From: Agriterribacter humi
Lineage (GTDB): Bacteria; Bacteroidota; Bacteroidia; Chitinophagales; Chitinophagaceae
Direction: 5' to 3'
DNA: 64,000 nucleotides
Assembly: GCF_009192765.1 (NCBI RefSeq)
Contig: NZ_VOHQ01000013.1
Location: forward strand, 85,918-149,917
Of this stretch, positions 8,879 to 17,845 are shown piece by piece. The notes below the pieces were generated by a model that worked only from the letters and a program-made list of their open reading frames with translations, had not been told where the DNA came from and did no database searches. Within the stretch, counting starts at the first letter, position 1; the number at the start of each line of letters is the position of its first letter. The position numbers and the translations under genes are program-made.

Positions 8879-10894
8879 ATGAAAACCGCTGAAGCAAAAA
8901 CAGCATCTGTTGCCAGGATGCAAAAGGCAAATCAGTCTTTCTTTTCAAAGGAGGCGGAAGGAAATTTTTTTGGAAGTAACAATGCCAGGAAACCTTCTTT
9001 TTTCAAATCACCAACAGCTTACGGTATAAATAGCAGCGCTAAATTGCAAACAAAGTTAACCATTGGTCAGCACAATGATAAGTATGAACAGGAAGCCGAT
9101 TCAATGGCCGATACAGTAGTACAGCGATTAAACGCTCCTGGTGTGCTTGTTAAAAATGAAACTGTTCAGACAAAGCCACTTGCTACTTCGATCGTTCCTT
9201 TAGTTCAAACAAAATGTACCCATTGTGAGGAAGAAGAAAAATTGCAGACGAAAATGGATGAAACGTCAGCAGTTACAGCATCTCCCACTATTGAAAGTAA
9301 TTTATATGCTTCGAAAGGTAATGGGAGATCGCTTTCCGATGTTACGAAACTTCAAATGGAAAATGCATTTGGCGCTGACTTTTCGGGTATACGTATCCAT
9401 AATGATAGTTCGGCAGTACAAATGAATAAAGATTTGCAGGCGCAGGCTTTTACGCATGAACATGATATTTATTTTAATGCCGGTAAATATGATACCAATA
9501 GCACAACCGGTAAGCATTTGCTTGCTCACGAATTAACGCACACCATTCAGCAGGGAGCTTCCTTACTTATCCGGAAGCAGCCTGCTCTGAAAAAAAACAC
9601 TGAGATTGATGCCCGTAAAACAGCTCCTGCAATTCAGCGATCAATGGGGTTTGAATTTCAAACAAGAAATAAAATAACCACGAACCAGGACCGGAAATTC
9701 CCAAGGAAGTTTGGAAAGTATTTTCACAAAGGGAAAACCGGGGTGGAAATGCAGACAGATACAGGCAGTGTACTGGAGTTTGAGACAGCACCATTTCGCA
9801 CCTGGTCTAAACTGGAAGCTCAGATACAAGAAGCAGTTGATATAGTGAGGGCGATCAATAACAGCTTTGGGGAAGATCCGGTATTCTCATGGAACGAGGA
9901 GCATCGCCGGTCAAAAATGTTTACATTCAGCGAAGAGAAGCGGATGGAGAAACTAATCCCGCTGAAGAAAGGAGAACAGTTGAAAGTTGATATCAGGGAT
10001 CCCGAGTTTGTAGCCGCTATCCAGTCTTCGGAAGGGCTGGCCCTTTCACAATACGAATCTTTATTGAGAGAACATGAAAAACCGGAGTTTATTGATCCGG
10101 TTATTAATGATGCGAATGGTATTTTGGATGCAGCCAAAAAAGCAAACAAAAAAATTGGGGCAACCGTAAATACAGACAACCTTCGCGGTTTTCTCCAGGT
10201 AATTGTTAATTACATAACCCGGGGGCAGGAAGTACTTTCTACGCCAGCGCACGTATCGCCTGTAAAAGCCAGGTTTCGTCTTATGCATCGTACCAGCTTT
10301 TCCTCAATGTTTAATTCATTACTGGGTGCAGACGAGAAAACATTGTTCAAATATATCATTGCAAACAATGTGATACCCAAAACACTCAAGCTTGATGCAA
10401 ACGATCCTTTGTTTGCGGAAGGCTATTGGGGTCATTTTGATAATATGATGGCGCTTTTTCAGGATGGGAAAATTACGGCCTTGTCAACCGAAGACAAAGA
10501 GGATATCCACGACTGTGCATCGAAGGTAAAACCTCCTCCGCATATTGATGCCAGCAAATGTGGTAAAAATGTTCCTCAGTCCAATATCACAATAAATCAG
10601 TGGCTGTTGAGCATAATAAGTAAAGATATAGACCTGCTTTCTCCGCCACATCGCGGCGCCAGTAGCATGGGTAAATTAAAAGTGCCATCTAAAGGGGAGG
10701 AAAAGCAGCTTGCCATTTTTGAGACACGCGGATACCGCAGAGATCGTACGCAACCTTTTTATAAATGGGTGGATTTTGCTGAAACATTGTTTCAGCAGGC
10801 GGCTGAGTGCAGGAAGCGCCCCGATACAGGAACTGATTTGATCTATGATGGAACCAACCGTTTCACCTGGGGTTTATGCCTTTTTCCTGATTAA
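8879..10894 (+). CDS. eCIS-associated DUF4157 protein with large C-terminal domain; candidate cargo
   Basis: 671 residues from the ATG at 8879, chosen because it aligns with the two preceding genes; the frame extends 12 codons further up. Phe-Phe pairs are at 21, 30 and 41, then LTIGQHNDKYEQEADSMADT and CTHCEEEEKLQTK. The DUF4157 core domain has HELTH at 217-221. The remaining roughly 430 residues form an unassigned domain starting MGFEFQTRN, with a LEFETAPF segment shortly after and FETRGYRR near the end. This spacing of acidic motifs loosely recalls amidoligase/carboxylate-amine ligase enzymes (GxExE, ExxTxP, ExR), but the match is weak and is offered only as a hypothesis. The next gene starts 8 bp downstream. 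Confidence 0.7.
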   Translation: MKTAEAKTASVARMQKANQSFFSKEAEGNFFGSNNARKPSFFKSPTAYGINSSAKLQTKLTIGQHNDKYEQEADSMADTVVQRLNAPGVLVKNETVQTKPLATSIVPLVQTKCTHCEEEEKLQTKMDETSAVTASPTIESNLYASKGNGRSLSDVTKLQMENAFGADFSGIRIHNDSSAVQMNKDLQAQAFTHEHDIYFNAGKYDTNSTTGKHLLAHELTHTIQQGASLLIRKQPALKKNTEIDARKTAPAIQRSMGFEFQTRNKITTNQDRKFPRKFGKYFHKGKTGVEMQTDTGSVLEFETAPFRTWSKLEAQIQEAVDIVRAINNSFGEDPVFSWNEEHRRSKMFTFSEEKRMEKLIPLKKGEQLKVDIRDPEFVAAIQSSEGLALSQYESLLREHEKPEFIDPVINDANGILDAAKKANKKIGATVNTDNLRGFLQVIVNYITRGQEVLSTPAHVSPVKARFRLMHRTSFSSMFNSLLGADEKTLFKYIIANNVIPKTLKLDANDPLFAEGYWGHFDNMMALFQDGKITALSTEDKEDIHDCASKVKPPPHIDASKCGKNVPQSNITINQWLLSIISKDIDLLSPPHRGASSMGKLKVPSKGEEKQLAIFETRGYRRDRTQPFYKWVDFAETLFQQAAECRKRPDTGTDLIYDGTNRFTWGLCLFPD

Positions 10895-10901
10895 ATAGAA
10901 T

Positions 10902-12143
10902 ATGAAATCATTCAACTATCATAAAGAACCATCAGCGCCTGCCAATCAGTATCTGCGCTCTGCCAAAGAAAAAAGTCTTCCTTTCTTTAGTAACAGCAAG
11001 CCTTTCTTCTCTCCTCAAACAATGTATGCTGATACGCATATACTTCATCAACAAAATTCCTCGCCCGTAATACAAAAGAGCCCGCTTACAAACGTGTCCG
11101 TTGAAGACTGTTTAAAACAAAAAACAGGCGACCTGCTTCCAGGCAAGGTGGGCGTTGTGGAACACATTAACCGGGAAGTAATGCTGGATGAGATACTGGG
11201 CAAACAAAGAAAAAAAATTGAAAATGAGATCAGGCAGGATTATGATGCCCGCAAATTTGTTTGCGAAGCGGGCATTAGCGCCATGCTGGCACTGTATTAC
11301 AACAGGGATTATAAAAACAGGCTGCATGTTGAGCTTGCACGCAAAAATTTTTCTGAGCATCCCGAATATTATTCCCTTGCAGGGATTGATGCAACAAAGC
11401 AGACAAAAGAGATGCTTAAAAAGAAGTATAATATTTTTATGGAGAGCGGAGATAAAGACTGGAGCCCGGAAGATATTGGTTTGCTCGCAGAGGCTTTGGG
11501 AAAACTTACAGAAAAGGAGATTCCGCTTATCAGTAATTACCATTTTATCCGCTGGACAAGCAGATGTAACCAGCTTATAGCTAAAAATGCCGACTATGAA
11601 TGCGAATTCCCCGAAGATTATAACAAATGCGGATTACACGAAACAGATGTGGTAGATCGTAAGTATACCATAACCATGTATGATTGTATGAAAGATGATG
11701 GGGAAGACAAGAGTAAACAGGGATATAATGTTCGAACAGGTGCCGACACTATAATACATGAAATTGGACATGCCATGGAATTTGGCAAACAAAGGCTTGC
11801 GATTGAAAGAGCAACTGACACAAAGAAAGAATATGGGCGTATTAAACGACAGTATGATGCCGCTACAACAGCAGACGCGAAACGCCCCATTGAGCAAAAA
11901 CTAAAAGCTGCTGAAAAAAAGAAGGATGACGCTGATAAGGAACTGGATAAAATACTGGCAGGTCCTGTAATTGATCAATTCAAAAGGTTAATAAAAAACA
12001 AAAGGCCTTTAACGCCTTATGCTGCAACAAGTGCAACAGAAGCTTTTGCAGAAGCATTTATGTTATTTAAGGTAGCACCGGGAAAATTGAAAAAATTAAA
12101 CAAACCCTTATTTGACTGGTTTAGCAAGGGTGGTTTTATGTAG
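10902..12143 (+). CDS. Zincin-type putative toxin, candidate eCIS effector
   Basis: 413 residues. The N-terminus carries two Phe-Phe pairs (28 and 35, LPFFSNSKPFFSP), a reduced form of the signature in the neighbouring genes. There is no DUF4157 domain. HEIGH at 286-290 is a zinc-metallopeptidase HExxH motif. Downstream, TSATEAFAEAFMLF (Glu at 380 and 384) resembles the third-ligand segment of the anthrax lethal-factor (ATLF) family, though about 60 residues of charged, probably coiled-coil sequence (KQKLKAAEKKKDDADKELDK region) separate the motifs. Residues 60-280 are helical and unassigned. I infer a protease toxin carried by the injection system. An unrelated zincin such as a phage-type structural peptidase is the alternative. 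Confidence 0.65.
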   Translation: MKSFNYHKEPSAPANQYLRSAKEKSLPFFSNSKPFFSPQTMYADTHILHQQNSSPVIQKSPLTNVSVEDCLKQKTGDLLPGKVGVVEHINREVMLDEILGKQRKKIENEIRQDYDARKFVCEAGISAMLALYYNRDYKNRLHVELARKNFSEHPEYYSLAGIDATKQTKEMLKKKYNIFMESGDKDWSPEDIGLLAEALGKLTEKEIPLISNYHFIRWTSRCNQLIAKNADYECEFPEDYNKCGLHETDVVDRKYTITMYDCMKDDGEDKSKQGYNVRTGADTIIHEIGHAMEFGKQRLAIERATDTKKEYGRIKRQYDAATTADAKRPIEQKLKAAEKKKDDADKELDKILAGPVIDQFKRLIKNKRPLTPYAATSATEAFAEAFMLFKVAPGKLKKLNKPLFDWFSKGGFM

Positions 12144-12258
12144 ATATTCTGTTAACTGGTTGCGAAAAAGTACAGGATAACAGAATAAAAAGCGATTAAA
12201 TGCAGGGTTGAAGAGAATAGACAAAAAAAGGCTAACTAATCAGGATAATGATATTAGA

Positions 12259-13662
12259 ATGCATAATCATTATGATGTCAAAAAAAAACATTACAACATG
12301 CCAGCAAGCCAATCAAAACCCCTCGTTCTTCAATGGAACCAGTTAGCCTTAGACGCTATCCGGTATTCTAAAACAGCATCGCCATTGGCAGCCAGGGCAT
12401 TGGCTATGGTGCATACTGCCATGTATGATGCATGGAGCGTGTATACAGATGCCGCTCTCAGCACCAGCACGGCTTTATATATAAAGATAAATGACGAAGA
12501 AAAGTGCACGAAGGATAATCGCCGGAAAGCTTTCAGCTATGCCGCTTACAGGGTGCTGGTGGAATTGTTCCGGCTGGCATTGCCTTCGCACAACAAGAAT
12601 ATGTTTCGCGATCTGATGTATGAACTGGATTACGATCCTGCTGATACATCCCTGGATATTACAACGCCGCAGGGTATAGGAAATATGATGGCTAAATTAG
12701 TGATCGAATATCGTGCCGGCGATGGTGCTAACCCTTATGGAACATTGCATATGCCTGCCTGGAGCGATTATACCGGCTATACGCCTGTTAATACATGGAA
12801 CAAAGTAAATGATCTGAGCTATTGGCAGTCCTTACAAATAATGACTTCAACCGGAAAATATAAAATACAGCATTTTATTGTTCCGCACTTGGGCCTGGTG
12901 CATTCGTTTTCGCTCAATTATAACGGTCAGTTCAGGCCTGAACCGCCTTTTAAAAAGCACCAGGCACAATTTAAAGACCAAGCGAGAGAAATTTTAACCA
13001 TCAGCGCAGAATTAACGGATAAACAAAAAGCCATTGCAGAATACTGGGCCGATGCCCCCGGCACTTATACCCCGGCAGGGCACTGGTGCGAAATTGCACA
13101 GTATATAGCGCTTAATAAAAAATACGGCAACTCCAATTGTATCAAATTGTTCTTCGCACTTTCTAATGCCCTGCTCGATGCATCCATTGCCTGCTGGGAA
13201 TGCAAACACCAGTATAATTCGGTACGGCCCGTTACAGCTATACGTGAGTTGTACCGTGGCAAAGACATACAGACCTGGGGTGGACCCCATAATGGCAAAC
13301 AAACGATTAAAGGTGAAGACTGGCAGTCTTATATTGCCACACCAGCTTTCCCGGAGCATGTTTCGGTACAAAGTACACTTAGCCGTGCTGCTGCCACTAT
13401 ACTACAATATTATACCGGGAGTGATCAGTTTGGGGGCTGTACTGTTATTGAAAAAGGTTGTTCTGCAATAGAAAAGGGAGCAACACCAAAGCAGGATATA
13501 ACATTAGAATGGGACACATTTACCGCAGCGGCAGAACAAGCGGGAAAATCGGGACTATATGGCGGAATCCATTTTTCTAAGGGCAATGCGGATGGACAAA
13601 AGCTGGGAGCGGAAATTGGCAAATGCACATGGGAAAAAGCGTTGTTTTATTTTAATGATTAA
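12259..13662 (+). CDS. Vanadium-haloperoxidase/PAP2-like protein with altered active site
   Basis: About 467 residues from the ATG at 12259; in-frame alternatives are TTG 12208 and ATG 12298. The all-helical haloperoxidase fold is indicated by LAARALAMVHTAMYDAW near the start, KHQYNSVRPVTAIR (Lys at 13204 and Arg at 13225, the KxxxxxxRP motif) and GGIHFSKGNADGQKLG. The usual SGH motif is replaced: the sequence reads FPEHVSVQSTLSRAAA (S-V-Q at 13363-13371). The Arg expected six residues before the His of GGIH is Gly (13552). Two or more vanadate-site residues are therefore absent, so peroxidase activity is doubtful; a binding or structural role is possible. It has no Phe-Phe signature and no Sec signal. 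The location inside the eCIS locus suggests association with it. Confidence 0.75.
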   Translation: MHNHYDVKKKHYNMPASQSKPLVLQWNQLALDAIRYSKTASPLAARALAMVHTAMYDAWSVYTDAALSTSTALYIKINDEEKCTKDNRRKAFSYAAYRVLVELFRLALPSHNKNMFRDLMYELDYDPADTSLDITTPQGIGNMMAKLVIEYRAGDGANPYGTLHMPAWSDYTGYTPVNTWNKVNDLSYWQSLQIMTSTGKYKIQHFIVPHLGLVHSFSLNYNGQFRPEPPFKKHQAQFKDQAREILTISAELTDKQKAIAEYWADAPGTYTPAGHWCEIAQYIALNKKYGNSNCIKLFFALSNALLDASIACWECKHQYNSVRPVTAIRELYRGKDIQTWGGPHNGKQTIKGEDWQSYIATPAFPEHVSVQSTLSRAAATILQYYTGSDQFGGCTVIEKGCSAIEKGATPKQDITLEWDTFTAAAEQAGKSGLYGGIHFSKGNADGQKLGAEIGKCTWEKALFYFND

Positions 13663-13722
13663 GCTGAGCACCTGATTTATAAATAAAGCCAATCATTTAT
13701 TTCTCATCAAAAAAATACCATC

Positions 13723-14142
13723 ATGGCAAAAGCAGCAGTCATTTCACGAACCAGGTACCGGTTTCAATATGCTGTAAAATTTATTTGCACAGCCAATATT
13801 CCCGGTACTTCACAAACAACGGATGCTTTTCTTCCCGGCGTTTACCAAACCGCGGTAAATATTCATAATCCTCAAACTAAAAAAATAAAAATGAGGAAGA
13901 AGATCGCTTCTCCCATCGGCATTTCCAAGTATTTTAATGACGGGCTTGATCCCGATGCTGTGGAAAGGATAACCTGCGCACAGGTCAAAGATTTCGGGCT
14001 CACATTTATTCATGGCTTTGAAGGATTCCTGGTTATTGAAAGCACGGATAGCCTGGATGTGGTTGCGGTGTACACTGCCGGTGGCCGCCAGCAGGAGGTG
14101 AGTAGCATTGATGTGGAGCAGGCTAAAGAAAGGAAAATATAA
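13723..14142 (+). CDS. Protein of unknown function ending in a SIDVEQ motif
   Basis: 139 residues, no signal peptide or membrane segment. It contains YAVKFICTANIPG, a PGVYQTAVNIHNP segment and the C-terminal VVAVYTAGG...SSIDVEQAKE. I recall small proteins from several phyla with the same INIHN and VYT/SIDVEQ blocks, all of unknown function and probably beta-sandwich in fold. It sits between the haloperoxidase-like gene and parA, with 9 bp to the latter, so cotranscription with parA is likely. Confidence 0.55.
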   Translation: MAKAAVISRTRYRFQYAVKFICTANIPGTSQTTDAFLPGVYQTAVNIHNPQTKKIKMRKKIASPIGISKYFNDGLDPDAVERITCAQVKDFGLTFIHGFEGFLVIESTDSLDVVAVYTAGGRQQEVSSIDVEQAKERKI

Positions 14143-14151
14143 AACAACAAC

Positions 14152-14925
14152 ATGTCTGTCATATCAATTGCCATTCAAAAAGGCGGTTCGGGCAAAACCA
14201 CTACCGCCATCAACCTTGCGGCAGCCCTGCAGCACATGGGTAAAACAATATTGCTGTTTGATGCTGATCCGCAGGCCAATTTATCGCAGTCGCTGGGTGT
14301 ATTGGATGAGCCTGAAAAAAATCTTTTTACAGAACTAAAAAAAGAAATTGCAGGCGAAAGCGGTGATCTGCAGCAGGTGATCATTCAAACAAAATCGGGT
14401 TTGCCCCTGGTGCCTTCTTCTATTGAACTGGCGGGCGCCGAGCTGGAACTGGTAAGTGTGTACGGACGTGAACAGGTATTTAGCTGGCTGCTGGAACCTT
14501 TGAAAAATAAATATGATTTTATTTTTATTGATTGTCCTCCGGCTATTGGCATGCTTACCGTAAATGCACTGGTGGCCAGCGATTATGTATTGATGCCTTT
14601 GCAGGCTGAATTTTTGCCCTTAAAAGGTTTACGTAGCTTTATGCATCATTTCAAAGCCGTTAAAAGTAAATTAAACAGGAATCTCGAAGTGTTAGGCTTT
14701 ATGCTTACCCGTTATGATGAACGCAAAACGATGAACCGGCAGGTATACCGGCAACTGGAACAGGAATTTGGCGATAAAGCATTCCGCACCCATATCCGCA
14801 GCAATATTCAACTGTCAAAAGCACAGGAGGCAGGAACGGATATTTTTAGTTTTGACAAACATTCGCATGGCGCCCAAGATTATCAGAACCTGGCCGAAGA
14901 GTTTATAAGAAAATTAGCGAAATAA
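14152..14925 (+). CDS. ParA/MinD-family partition-type ATPase
   Basis: 257 residues. The deviant Walker A KGGSGKTTTAIN is at 10-21 with the ParA signature lysine. Walker A' is FDADPQANLSQSLG, Walker B is FIFIDCPPAIGML. These ATPases form dynamic gradients on the nucleoid or on membranes and position DNA or large protein cargoes. No parB gene or parS-like palindrome is visible nearby, so it is not an evident plasmid or chromosome partition pair. Its placement between the 139-aa gene (9 bp upstream) and the last eCIS genes invites the inference that it distributes the injection particles or their assembly sites. This is not demonstrated by sequence. Confidence 0.85.
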   Translation: MSVISIAIQKGGSGKTTTAINLAAALQHMGKTILLFDADPQANLSQSLGVLDEPEKNLFTELKKEIAGESGDLQQVIIQTKSGLPLVPSSIELAGAELELVSVYGREQVFSWLLEPLKNKYDFIFIDCPPAIGMLTVNALVASDYVLMPLQAEFLPLKGLRSFMHHFKAVKSKLNRNLEVLGFMLTRYDERKTMNRQVYRQLEQEFGDKAFRTHIRSNIQLSKAQEAGTDIFSFDKHSHGAQDYQNLAEEFIRKLAK

Positions 14926-14994
14926 TTTTTAAAGATATGTTTGATGCACAGAAGAAAAATGCCCCGGTATTTATAACGTTTTAAATATTGCTGT

Positions 14995-16032
14995 ATGTTC
15001 AGAAGCAGTTATCGCAGCCGCCGGCACAGGAACCCGCATACGCACGAAGAACAACAAAGGCCTGCACAACCCTTTTTTGCAGGAAACGCTGATGTGGTTG
15101 TTCAGCGAAAGACAGAAGACCCGTTCTTTCAGACCAAGCCGGGCAGATTTACCATAAACCAGCCTCACGATCCGTTTGAACAGGAAGCGAATAGGGTGGC
15201 TGATGCGGTAGTTAATGGTAATGCCGGCGCTGACATCGTACAACAAAAAAAGATCAGCAATATACAGCGGATGAATAAGGAGATACAGCAAAACCCCCAA
15301 CTACAACGCATGTGTACTGAATGTGAGGAGGAAGAAAAGGAGGGATTGCAAAGCAAGGCAGTACAGGGAACGGGAAACGCCGCCGCTGCTTCTTCATCTT
15401 TATCCGGGCGGATAGAAAGCACCGCCGGGGCAGGACAGCCATTGCCCGCCGAAACACTGGGGGAGATGAACACTTCGTTTGGAGCCGATTTTAGTAATGT
15501 ACATATTCATACCGGCGCCGAATCCGCTCAAATGAATAAAGAGTTGCACGCGCAGGCATTTACACATGGCCGTGATATTTATTTTAGCAGCGGAAAATAT
15601 AATCCCCAATCACCGGCCGGGAAACATTTACTGGCGCATGAGCTCACACACGTTATTCAGCAAAGCGGTAATACCGGTTCCGTTCAAAGGCAGCCCTCTG
15701 CCAACGCTAAGGCCGAAAGCCAGGTAGAGAATGACAGGGAGTCTTTTAGCATCATTTTAGCGAGACATTATCTCGCAACTCAAAGAAACGTACCATTCGA
15801 TCCCACGCAAACCACCACATGTGCTGCTGCCGGCACCAATTCAAACGAATGCTTGTTGGTAACACAATCGGGAACCAGTATTAAATTAATGTGGAATACC
15901 GAAACCAATATTGCCATTGCTAAAGCTATTATTAATAATGAAGGTTTAGCCTGTGGTTTTAAATATTCGATAGATGATAACAGCAACATTACTTTTACTT
16001 TGATTAAATGCTGGAAAATATTTGATATATGA
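14995..16032 (+). CDS. eCIS-associated DUF4157 protein
   Basis: 345 residues. The N-terminus is basic, with Phe-Phe pairs at 27 and 44 (AQPFFAG, EDPFFQTK), then FTINQPHDPFEQEANRVADA and CTECEEEEKEGLQSK. The DUF4157 core has HELTH at 215-219 (LLAHELTHVIQQSG). About 95 C-terminal residues with four Cys are not recognised. Its stop overlaps the start of the AAA+ gene by 4 bp (ATGA), so the two are translationally coupled and probably act together. It is smaller than the 6031 and 8879 proteins and could be a core eCIS factor rather than a toxin. Confidence 0.8.
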   Translation: MFRSSYRSRRHRNPHTHEEQQRPAQPFFAGNADVVVQRKTEDPFFQTKPGRFTINQPHDPFEQEANRVADAVVNGNAGADIVQQKKISNIQRMNKEIQQNPQLQRMCTECEEEEKEGLQSKAVQGTGNAAAASSSLSGRIESTAGAGQPLPAETLGEMNTSFGADFSNVHIHTGAESAQMNKELHAQAFTHGRDIYFSSGKYNPQSPAGKHLLAHELTHVIQQSGNTGSVQRQPSANAKAESQVENDRESFSIILARHYLATQRNVPFDPTQTTTCAAAGTNSNECLLVTQSGTSIKLMWNTETNIAIAKAIINNEGLACGFKYSIDDNSNITFTLIKCWKIFDI

Positions 16033-17537
16033 ACAGTAATAATGCGGAAGCAGGTTTAGCAGGGAATAATGTATATCGTGAAGCCACGGTTTCCCGGGAA
16101 TTTATTTACTTAGATAAACTCATTAAATACCGGTTGGCTCCTTATTTCCCCTCCGGTGAACAGGTTGAAGCTCCTTTATTGCCGGAGCCGGATAGCTGGC
16201 ATGCCCCTTTAGCGAATTTTGTGCGTAACAATAAACTCAGCCCCGGAGAGTCTGTTTTACTGGTGATAGCGCTTGCACCATACCTGCACCCCGATTTATT
16301 TGATCGTGCTATTGAAAGCAAATTAAGTGATGCGGGCAATTTTCCCGGGATCGGGGGTATACGCGGTAAAAATTCCCGTGCCTTTTTGCCCACCGGCGAA
16401 ACTGCTTTATTTCTATTGGCAGGCGATGATATGCAGACAAGACTGGTTGTACAGCAACTATTTGGCGCGGAGCATTTATTTGGCCGAAAAAAAATATTAT
16501 GGCTCGAAGAGCTTGCCCAGGGTGAGCCCCCGTTAAGCGGAAGGATAATTTTATCGCAGGATTATGCCGATATATTAATGTATGGCAAACCTTCTCCACC
16601 ACATTTCAGCATGACATTCCCGGCGCGGCGTATAAGCGAAAAAAGAAGCTGGCAGTCGCTGGTGATCAACGAAGAATTGCAAAACCAGATTGAAGAAATT
16701 ACCGGTTGGCTGAAGCATAACAATACCCTGATGCAGCAATGGGGAATGCAGGATCGGTTAAAAAAAGGATACAGGGTATTATTTCATGGCCCACCCGGAA
16801 CGGGGAAAACATTAACCGCCGGTTTGCTGGCTAATGAAATGGGAAGGGATATATATAAAATTGATCTTTCCATGGTAGTATCAAAGTATATTGGCGAAAC
16901 AGAAAAAAATCTTGAAATGCTTTTTGCCCGTGCTGAAGATAAAGGATGGATATTGTTTTTTGATGAGGCGGATGCCTTATTTGGCAAGCGAACCAATGTG
17001 CGGGATGCGCATGATAAATATGCCAACCAGGAAGTGTCTTATCTTTTGCAGCGCATTGAAGACTATGACGGACTTATCATTTTGGCTACCAATATGAAAA
17101 GTAATATTGATGATGCTTTTCTTCGTCGTTTCAATGCTATACTAAAGTTTCCTTTTCCCGATGCAGAAGAAAGAGTGCAAATATGGGAAAAGTCTTTTCC
17201 CGGAAATGTTGTTTTTGCAAATGAACCGGGACAGTTGGATAATAAAATGGATAAAGAAAACAACAATCTTCCCGAATTGGTTAAAAAATATGAGATGTCG
17301 GGTGGAAGTATCATTAACGTAGTACATTATGCCTCTCTTAAAGCCATAGAAAGAGCATCTGTTCAAACAAGCATGCACGGTGCTGCAAACAATGATAACC
17401 CCCAAACAGATTTTCCGGAAGCTATGGTAAGCTCAGATAAAAAACTGAACCATCCTCCTCTTATTATTTATCTTGCCGATGTGCTGCATGGTATTAAAAG
17501 AGAATTGAGCAAGGAGGGTAAGCCTTTTGTGCGGTAA
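16029..17537 (+). CDS. Afp15/Pvc15-like AAA+ ATPase of the eCIS
   Basis: 502 residues. Residues 1-200 form an N-terminal domain of the type found in eCIS ATPases. The AAA+ module has Walker A GPPGTGKT near residue 257, Walker B ILFFDEADALFGKR, sensor ILATNMKSNIDDAFLRRFNA and the typical family continuation into FPFPDAEERVQIW. In Afp/PVC systems the equivalent ATPase is needed for particle assembly, stability or cargo loading. It overlaps the upstream DUF4157 gene by 4 bp and closes the eCIS locus. The next gene lies 308 bp away and is metabolic. Confidence 0.9.
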   Translation: MNSNNAEAGLAGNNVYREATVSREFIYLDKLIKYRLAPYFPSGEQVEAPLLPEPDSWHAPLANFVRNNKLSPGESVLLVIALAPYLHPDLFDRAIESKLSDAGNFPGIGGIRGKNSRAFLPTGETALFLLAGDDMQTRLVVQQLFGAEHLFGRKKILWLEELAQGEPPLSGRIILSQDYADILMYGKPSPPHFSMTFPARRISEKRSWQSLVINEELQNQIEEITGWLKHNNTLMQQWGMQDRLKKGYRVLFHGPPGTGKTLTAGLLANEMGRDIYKIDLSMVVSKYIGETEKNLEMLFARAEDKGWILFFDEADALFGKRTNVRDAHDKYANQEVSYLLQRIEDYDGLIILATNMKSNIDDAFLRRFNAILKFPFPDAEERVQIWEKSFPGNVVFANEPGQLDNKMDKENNNLPELVKKYEMSGGSIINVVHYASLKAIERASVQTSMHGAANNDNPQTDFPEAMVSSDKKLNHPPLIIYLADVLHGIKRELSKEGKPFVR

Positions 17538-17700
17538 GTGAATTATCTATCAGACACGGTGTATAGCACTGCCGCAGGTTGTAGTGTTTCATGAACACCA
17601 AACATGTGGGCGATAACGGGCAGTAGTCCCTTCCCAGTCCCGTCCGAACAGTTCATCCTGGCGGGACAGGCGGGCCGGCTGTACGACTAAAGCTGATCCA

Positions 17701-17760
17701 TACTACTATCGCTTGTCATTCTGATCCCGCCTCAAAGCGGGAAAAGAATCTGTATTCGGT
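17701..17760. repeat. Dispersed intergenic repeat, copy A (in 308-bp gap)
   Basis: The gap 17538-17845 holds a palindromic element centred on CCCGC-CTCAAA-GCGGG, flanked by a TTGTCATTCTGA start and an AGAATCTGTATTCGG end. A second, diverged copy is at 20313-20362. The remainder of the gap shows several short inverted repeats but no gene. Confidence 0.6.
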
Positions 17761-17811
17761 TGTATATACGATGTATTTATTTATTTGTATGCATTTACAT
17801 TTCCCCTTGTT

Positions 17812-17819
17812 TATATTTG
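17812..17819 (+). promoter_or_regulatory. Bacteroidota -7 box (TATATTTG) upstream of the GH95 gene
   Basis: TATATTTG matches TAnnTTTG and lies 26 bp before the ATG at 17846. No clean -33 TTTG is found at 19-21 bp spacing (the nearest is 24 bp away), so strength is uncertain. Confidence 0.45.
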
Positions 17820-17845
17820 GGCTATAGAATATTAAAATAAGCGGC

